The position numbers and the translations under genes are program-made. A stretch of DNA of 64,000 nt from DYRB01 sp963709645 (GTDB lineage Bacteria > Pseudomonadota > Gammaproteobacteria > Chromatiales > Chromatiaceae), in the NCBI GenBank assembly GCA_963709645.1, contig CAVPXP010000009.1, forward strand, positions 1 through 64,000, in the 5' to 3' direction. This document shows, piece after piece, positions 58,970-64,000 of this stretch. The notes under the pieces are model-generated. The model saw only the letters and a program-made list of their open reading frames with translations. It was not told the DNA's origin and did no database searches. The first letter of the stretch is position 1; every line of letters begins with the position of its first letter.

Positions 58970-61162
58970 ATGATGCGACGCTTGTTCCTGCTCGTGCTGC
59001 TTTGCGGCATGGCCCTGCCCGCCCTAGGGCGCGACGTCGCCCACCCGCGCATCGGCCTGGTCCTGAGCGGTGGCGGGGCCCGCGGCGCGGCTCATGTGGG
59101 CGTGCTCAAGGTCCTGGAGGAGCTGCGCATCCCCATCGCGGCCATTGCCGGGACCAGCATGGGGGCCCTGGTGGGTGGCACCTATGCCAGCGGGTTGAGC
59201 CCGGAGGAGATGGAGCAACGCCTGACGACGGCGAATTGGGATTTCCTCTTCGTCGACGAGCCGCCCCGGGAGGATTGGCCTATCCGGCGGAAGGATCAGG
59301 GATTGCGCCCGACCTGGGACTTCAGCCTCGGGGTCAACAGCAAGGGGCTGCAACTGCCGAAAGGGGCACTGGCCGGGCAAAAGGTCGAGCTGTTCTTCGC
59401 TGACTTGGTCAAGGGGGCGGACGGGGTGCGGAACTTCGACGACCTGCCGATCCCCTTCCGGGCGGTGGCCACGGACCTGGAGAACGGCGGTATGCGGGTC
59501 TTCGACTCCGGCCCCCTGCCGGAGGTGATGCGGGCGAGCATGTCGGTCCCGGGGCTCTTCTCCCCCGTGGAAATCGACGACCACCTCTATGTGGACGGCG
59601 GGCTGGTACGCAATCTGCCGGTGGACGTGGCGCGCAAGATGGGGGTGGACCTGGTCATTGCCGTCAATCTCGGCAGCGGCTACCTGCCGCGTGACCAGCT
59701 CGGCTCGGTGGTCGGGGTCCTGGGGCAAATGATCGCGATCCTGACCGAGCAGAACGTGCAGCGCTCCCTGAAGGAGCTACGCAAGGGCCGCGACATCCTC
59801 ATCGTGCCGGATCTGGGGGACATCACCGCCGGCGACTTCAACCGTGCTGCCGACGCGATCAAGACCGGCGAGGTCGCGGCCCGCGCCGCGACTGCGCAGC
59901 TCAAGCGATTGAGCCTGAGCCCGGAGGCCTATGCCGCCTGGCGCGCCGGCCGTCCGGCCCCGGCCACGGATGCCACACCCATCGCCGTCGTGGAGGTCCA
60001 GGGGCTCAAGCGGGTGAATCCGGCGGTCTTTGCCTCCCTGATCGCACACCAGGAGGGGCGTCCCCTGGACCGCCACCGCCTCGAGGCCGACATTCAGGAC
60101 ATCTACGGCACCGGCGACTACCAGGGTATCAATTACCGCATCCAGCAGCGAGACGGCAAGGAGGTCGTGGTGGTAACGGCCACGGAGAAGAGCCATGGTC
60201 CCGGTTACCTCAGCTTCGGCCTGAACTTCTCCTCGGACTTCAAGGGCGACAATTTCTCGGGGATCCGAGGGACCTATCGCCGCACCTGGATCAACAGCCT
60301 GGGGGCTGAGTGGCTCGCCACGGCTCAGATCGGCAACGTTCTGGACATCTACACCGAATTCTACCAGCCCCTGCAAGTCGATCGCGCCTGGTTCGTGGCG
60401 TCCTACGCCGGCATCGGGCAGGACCCCCTCAGTGTTTACCAGGATGGGGACAGAATCGCGCGCTATGACCTCACCCGGGCAGCCGCCGGGATCGATTTGG
60501 GGGCGACTCTGGGCAACGACGCTGAAATGCGGGTCGGGGTCAGGGGCGGTTACGCCAACATGACGCTGGATACGGGCGACCCCAGCCTCCCCCAGGGACA
60601 GGACAACGAGTCCGGGTTGCGCGCCGCCTTGCGCTACGACACCCTCGATAGTGCCTTCGTACCCCGCCAGGGCAGCCGTCTGACCCTGGATCTGTTCTCG
60701 CCCCAGCCGGCGCTGGGGGCCGCGTACAGCTACAACCGTTTGGAGGCCAACTGGACTGGGGCCTGGAGCCGTGGGAACCATACCCTGGTTGGACGCGCAC
60801 GCCTCGGCGGCGCCTTCGGGGGCGATCTGCCTTACTACGACGAGTTTGCCGTGGGTGGGCTCTTCGATTTGCCCGGCTACGCGACCGGGGAGCTGCGCGG
60901 TGGTCAGCTCGCCTACGGCGGTCTCGCCTACTACCATCGCCTGATGTCCCTCAAGCCCCCGATCGGTCGCGGGGTCTATGCCGGCATCAGCCTGGAGGGG
61001 GCCGACGTGCAGGACTCCTTCCAAGGCCTGACGGAGCCAGGGACACGCTTCGGCAGCAGCGTTTTCCTCGGCGCCGACACCTGGCTTGGCCCGATCTACC
61101 TCGGCCTGGGCATCAACGGCGACGGCGACGGCGCCGCCTATATCCAGCTCGGCAAGCCCTGA
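58970..61162 (+). CDS. Patatin-like phospholipase with outer-membrane barrel (PlpD type)
   Basis: 730 residues. Signal peptide (1-20), then a patatin domain: oxyanion loop SGGGARGAAHVG, nucleophile Ser in GTSMGAL, and catalytic Asp in YVDGGLVRN. A POTRA-like domain follows (about 340-415), then a C-terminal beta-barrel (about 415-730) with aromatic strands. This is the type Vd autotransporter layout, which exposes or secretes a lipase. GGAG precedes the ATG. Confidence 0.9.
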   Translation: MMRRLFLLVLLCGMALPALGRDVAHPRIGLVLSGGGARGAAHVGVLKVLEELRIPIAAIAGTSMGALVGGTYASGLSPEEMEQRLTTANWDFLFVDEPPREDWPIRRKDQGLRPTWDFSLGVNSKGLQLPKGALAGQKVELFFADLVKGADGVRNFDDLPIPFRAVATDLENGGMRVFDSGPLPEVMRASMSVPGLFSPVEIDDHLYVDGGLVRNLPVDVARKMGVDLVIAVNLGSGYLPRDQLGSVVGVLGQMIAILTEQNVQRSLKELRKGRDILIVPDLGDITAGDFNRAADAIKTGEVAARAATAQLKRLSLSPEAYAAWRAGRPAPATDATPIAVVEVQGLKRVNPAVFASLIAHQEGRPLDRHRLEADIQDIYGTGDYQGINYRIQQRDGKEVVVVTATEKSHGPGYLSFGLNFSSDFKGDNFSGIRGTYRRTWINSLGAEWLATAQIGNVLDIYTEFYQPLQVDRAWFVASYAGIGQDPLSVYQDGDRIARYDLTRAAAGIDLGATLGNDAEMRVGVRGGYANMTLDTGDPSLPQGQDNESGLRAALRYDTLDSAFVPRQGSRLTLDLFSPQPALGAAYSYNRLEANWTGAWSRGNHTLVGRARLGGAFGGDLPYYDEFAVGGLFDLPGYATGELRGGQLAYGGLAYYHRLMSLKPPIGRGVYAGISLEGADVQDSFQGLTEPGTRFGSSVFLGADTWLGPIYLGLGINGDGDGAAYIQLGKP

Positions 61163-61188
61163 GGTGGTGCTCCGGTTGGACCTGCGGC

Positions 61189-61890
61189 TTACCAGTGCTC
61201 CCCGAAGGGGCGCAGATCCAGCTCGAAGGTCCAAGCCGACCTTTGCTGTTGGGTGATTAAGTAGACCGTCTCGGCAATGTCTGCCGGCTGGGCGAAGAAG
61301 TCGTCCGGCCGATCGGGCAGCATGGCCCGGGAGGCCGGCATGTCCACCACCGCGTCGATGACGACGTGGGCGACGTGGATGCCCTCGGGCCCGAGCTGCC
61401 TGGCGAGGGATTGCGCCAGGCTGCGCTGGGCGGCCTTGGCCGAGGCGAAGGCGACGAAGCCTGCGGCCCCCTTGAGGGAGGCCGTCGCCCCAATGATGAC
61501 CATGCTGCCGCTGCCGGCCTGGCGCATGTCCGGGATAACCTGCCGGGCGGCCAGCAGGCAGCCCAGAGCGCTGACCCGCCAGGCGTGTTCGAAGGCTTCC
61601 GCGGTGGTCCGGTCGATGTCGCCGAAGTCGCGGGTCGAGGCGTTGTAGATGAGGACCTGAGTCGGGCCCAATTCGGTGCGGATGCGCCCGAATGTGATCT
61701 CGACTTGGGCCGCATCGGCAGTGTCGCAGGCGTAGCCTTGGGCGCCGGGGATCTCCGTGGTCAGATCCGCTAACCTGGCCGGGTCCCGCGCCAGCAGGGC
61801 GACTTGGTAACCGGCACGGGCAAATCGGCGGGCGAAGGCGGCCCCGTTGCCGGGGCCCGCCCCGACGATCACGCACAGCGGTTGGGTCAT
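61189..61890 (-). CDS. Short-chain dehydrogenase/reductase with Phe in the catalytic Tyr position
   Basis: 233 residues. The cofactor motif is VGAGPGNGAAFA, and NAS and the Ser-containing GATASLKG are in place. The usual YxxxK appears as FASAK, so the catalytic Tyr is replaced by Phe. This occurs in a recognisable SDR subgroup whose substrate is unknown. A strong ribosome site (AGGAGG) precedes ATG 61890. Confidence 0.85.
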   Translation of the reverse strand: MTQPLCVIVGAGPGNGAAFARRFARAGYQVALLARDPARLADLTTEIPGAQGYACDTADAAQVEITFGRIRTELGPTQVLIYNASTRDFGDIDRTTAEAFEHAWRVSALGCLLAARQVIPDMRQAGSGSMVIIGATASLKGAAGFVAFASAKAAQRSLAQSLARQLGPEGIHVAHVVIDAVVDMPASRAMLPDRPDDFFAQPADIAETVYLITQQQRSAWTFELDLRPFGEHW

Positions 61891-61923
61891 GGGTTGTCCT
61901 CCTGAGTATCGGGGCGGGTCACA

Positions 61924-62406
61924 CTAGACTGCCACCCGGACCAGGGTTGCGGCTAGAAGGCCCAAAGCATCCGCAGTGGCAAGGGAGACGATATAGCCGC
62001 GCTTGCCGCCGTTGATATAGATTCGAGGTAGTTCCGCGATTGTCGCCTCACAATAGACCGGCATCGGTCTCCGCGTGCCAAAGGGGGAAGTCCCGCCGAT
62101 CAGATAGCCGGTGTGGCGCTCCGCAGTCTTGGGGTCGCAGGGGCGAACCTGCTTGACCCCCAGCAGCCGGGCCAGGTCCTTGGTGGAGACCTGGCAGTCA
62201 CCGTGCATGAGGACGATCATCGGATGGCCGGCCTCGTCTTCCATGATCAAGGTCTTGATGACCAGATGGTCGTCGACCCCGAGTGCGTGGGCGACCTGGG
62301 CTGTGCCGCCGCCGTCCACGTAGGGGTAGGGGTGACCCTGAAAGGGAATGCCCGCAGCGCGCAGGGCCCGCGCGGCCTGGGTGACGGGTTCTCGGGCTGT
62401 GCTCAT
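61924..62406 (-). CDS. ybaK: YbaK/EbsC-type aminoacyl-tRNA deacylase
   Basis: 160 residues from ATG 62406 (MSTAREPVTQ). Family features: the N-terminal Ala-rich helix, VDGGGTAQVAHALGV, a catalytic-site Lys in VIKTLIME, and IGGTSPFGTRRPMPVY (GxxP-type loop). It removes misacylated amino acids, chiefly Cys, from tRNA-Pro. The gene runs with the SDR and DUF938 genes on the same strand. Confidence 0.9.
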   Translation of the reverse strand: MSTAREPVTQAARALRAAGIPFQGHPYPYVDGGGTAQVAHALGVDDHLVIKTLIMEDEAGHPMIVLMHGDCQVSTKDLARLLGVKQVRPCDPKTAERHTGYLIGGTSPFGTRRPMPVYCEATIAELPRIYINGGKRGYIVSLATADALGLLAATLVRVAV

Positions 62407-62443
62407 GGGCCTTCGGGTCACGGTCGGCGGTGATGAGGCGGCG

Positions 62444-63196
62444 TTAGCCCAGGCGGCGAAAGACCAATATCCGATTGTTGCAGGGCATGGGGCAGTCCTC
62501 GTCAAGGGTCATGCCGTGGGTCTCTGCCAGGGCCACCAGAGCGTCGCGGTCCTTGATCCCGCTAGCGGGGTCGCGGGCCTTGAGCCATTGGTCGAAGCGG
62601 GCGTTGCTGTCGCTGCTGAAACAGCCTCCATAGTTGAACGGACCATAGAGCGCGAACGGCGCTCCCGGCGTCAGGACCTGGGGCAGCCCGGCGAACAGCG
62701 CCGCCACCGCCGCGTCTCCCATGATGTGCACCGTGTTGGCGCTGAAGGCCGCGTCATAGCCTCCGACCGGCCCATCCGGGGATCGCTCCGGGTCCATAGG
62801 GACCTCGGAGATGTTCGGAATGCGGGCCCGATTCTGGACAAGCGCCCTCGACGGCCATTCCAGACGCGGCTCTACCTCCTCCGTGCCTGGAGTCCCCGGC
62901 ATGTCCGCCATCCCTGGCGGCCAGGAGCGGGTTACGTCGAGCTCCAGGGGCGGGGGTAGGTTTGGCAATCCCGCCTCGGCGAGCCAAAGCCGGATGCCGG
63001 GTAAGTTCTCGGGAACATCGCTGGTCTGCCAGGTCAGGTGGGGGAAGCGCGCGGCGAAGGCGACAGCATGCTGACCCGTGCCGCTCCCGATCTCCAGCAG
63101 GCGGTCGGCGTCTACAAGGAGCGGTGCCAGCACCTTCATGATGGGTCCCTTGTTCTCCTCGCAGGCCTGGGAAAATGGCTTGTGTTCCGTATGCAT
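62444..63196 (-). CDS. DUF938 SAM-dependent methyltransferase with internal insertion
   Basis: 250 residues, longer than the usual 200 or so. It begins with the family block KPFSQACEENKGPI, has a SAM-binding LEIGSGTGQHAV, and continues with HLTWQTSDVPENLPGI. A segment of about 50 residues (roughly 97-147, Pro/Glu/Arg-rich) interrupts the strand between LELDVTRSWP and YDAAFSANTVHIM. The C-terminal NYGGCFSSDSNARFD is normal. Function of the family is unknown. Confidence 0.82.
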   Translation of the reverse strand: MHTEHKPFSQACEENKGPIMKVLAPLLVDADRLLEIGSGTGQHAVAFAARFPHLTWQTSDVPENLPGIRLWLAEAGLPNLPPPLELDVTRSWPPGMADMPGTPGTEEVEPRLEWPSRALVQNRARIPNISEVPMDPERSPDGPVGGYDAAFSANTVHIMGDAAVAALFAGLPQVLTPGAPFALYGPFNYGGCFSSDSNARFDQWLKARDPASGIKDRDALVALAETHGMTLDEDCPMPCNNRILVFRRLG

Positions 63197-63406
63197 AGGG
63201 ATCTGCCCTGGTTGGCCGGACCGCGGATGGGCGGATCGCTGGTCACCGGATGATGCGGGTTCGCGCCGGGGATTTCACGTCGCAACGCGCCAAGCCCTGG
63301 CGGCCGCGCAACAACGGCACCCGGCACACGCGGGCCAGCGGTGGGCCGTCACAATCCGCTATCATCCAAGGTCAGAGCCTTCTCGCGTCCGTCCGCACAG
63401 CAAAGC

Positions 63407-64000
63407 ATGTTGCGATTCAGTCTGGTCAGCCTGATCAAGTTCCTCGTGGGCATCGTGCTCTTACAGGGGGTCACGGTGCTTCTGGTGCTCACCGCCCTCA
63501 AGACCGAACTGCCCCAGACTTGGCCTCTGTTCGCCGCGCTTGGCGGTACCGTCGGCGTCCTGGTGGCCCTGTGGTTCACTTCCATCGCGGACGGTGCCCG
63601 ACACCAGTCCCTCGCCCGAGCCAAGGAGCTCTTTTCTCGCGAGCGCGAGAAGATCCGGGTACGCGCCGAGCAGGACAAGGCCAAGGAGGTCAAGAGCACC
63701 CAGAAGGCGGCGGCCAGGTCCCAGCGGGTTGCGGGCCTGTCCATGAGCCCCAAGACCGGGATCGCTATCGGCGGGGCCGTGGGGGTGGGGGTGGCCATGC
63801 TGCTGGCCCAGTTCGTCACCCTGGGTCTGCTCACTCTGACCACGGCGGGGGGCGTCGTCCTTGGCTACGGGGCGCGCATGCGCCAGGAGCGCTATGGGGG
63901 GAACCTCCTGGGCACCAGCAGCAATCTGCTTGGCGGAGGTGAGCCGCGCGAGGTCAAGGTCATCGAGGCGGAGACCGCCACCCTCGCCATCGAAGGGCGG
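63407..64000 (+). CDS. Membrane protein with coiled-coil region, C-terminus beyond window edge
   Basis: 198 residues from ATG 63407, open to the window end. Two N-terminal helices (IKFLVGIVLLQGVTVLLVLT; LFAALGGTVGVLVALWFTS) are followed by a Lys/Glu/Arg-rich helix (about 65-110). Then comes another hydrophobic pair (IAIGGAVGVGVAMLLAQF, LLTLTTAGGVVLGYGA) and a charged C-terminal part. No family was recognised with confidence. Confidence 0.6.
   Translation, partial: MLRFSLVSLIKFLVGIVLLQGVTVLLVLTALKTELPQTWPLFAALGGTVGVLVALWFTSIADGARHQSLARAKELFSREREKIRVRAEQDKAKEVKSTQKAAARSQRVAGLSMSPKTGIAIGGAVGVGVAMLLAQFVTLGLLTLTTAGGVVLGYGARMRQERYGGNLLGTSSNLLGGGEPREVKVIEAETATLAIEGR

Overview
The window looks like part of the chromosome of a high-GC gammaproteobacterium, most likely a purple sulfur bacterium (Chromatiaceae). 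The best taxonomic marker is a Gly/Tyr-rich, signal-peptide-bearing sulfur globule protein at 55653. No phage, transposon, CRISPR, rRNA or tRNA gene was recognised. Many conserved genes are split by single-base frameshifts (for example fdhA, mobA, mobB, pstS, pstC, pstA, pstB, btaA and olsB). These sit in otherwise well-conserved genes, so I read them as sequencing or assembly errors and report each gene as one unit.

Layout. (a) 1-4004: a lipoprotein running off the left edge, a LOG-domain nucleotide-binding protein, and a secreted repeat protein with a strong terminator. (b) 4397-21928: a formate metabolism region. A long minus-strand operon (DUF3305, DUF3306, a polyferredoxin, a TorD-like chaperone, a small TAT protein, fdhABC, then a NarI-like/HdrD-like pair) diverges from moaA-fdhD and a HTH/PBP-domain regulator. 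A sigma54 activator gene diverges from mobA-mobB. Two copies of the palindrome GGGACA-N3-TGTCCC and three -24/-12 promoters suggest that one activator controls the enzyme, its assembly factors and its molybdenum cofactor genes. (c) 22042-25009: an OmpA/DUF4892 protein, a GT4 glycosyltransferase and a small secreted protein.

(d) 25027-46740: a phosphate region. It holds pstSCAB-phoU, a pyruvate-kinase-like gene, a glycosyltransferase and a 2OG-Fe(II) oxygenase, then the operon olsB-btaA-btaB-plcP, xthA, a Na/Pi cotransporter with a stress protein, an FHA-phosphatase with an ATPase partner, and a PhoU-like/PiT pair. Three Pho-box promoters share the same geometry: 7-mer repeats at 11-bp spacing, then exactly 10 bp to a -10 box. 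They lie before pstS, before the oxygenase and before olsB. The inferred programme under phosphate starvation is high-affinity uptake plus replacement of phospholipids: PlcP removes head groups, BtaA and BtaB make betaine lipid, and OlsB starts ornithine lipid. The Pho-controlled oxygenase is the least explained member and a candidate lipid-modifying enzyme.

(e) 46999-64000: a HAMP sensor without an output domain, two CNNM/CorC-type membrane proteins, a DUF2892 protein, a PBP4-type peptidase, DUF599, a CDF efflux pump, the sulfur globule protein, topoisomerase III, a patatin/outer-membrane-barrel protein, an SDR, a YbaK-type deacylase, a DUF938 methyltransferase, and a membrane protein running off the right edge.
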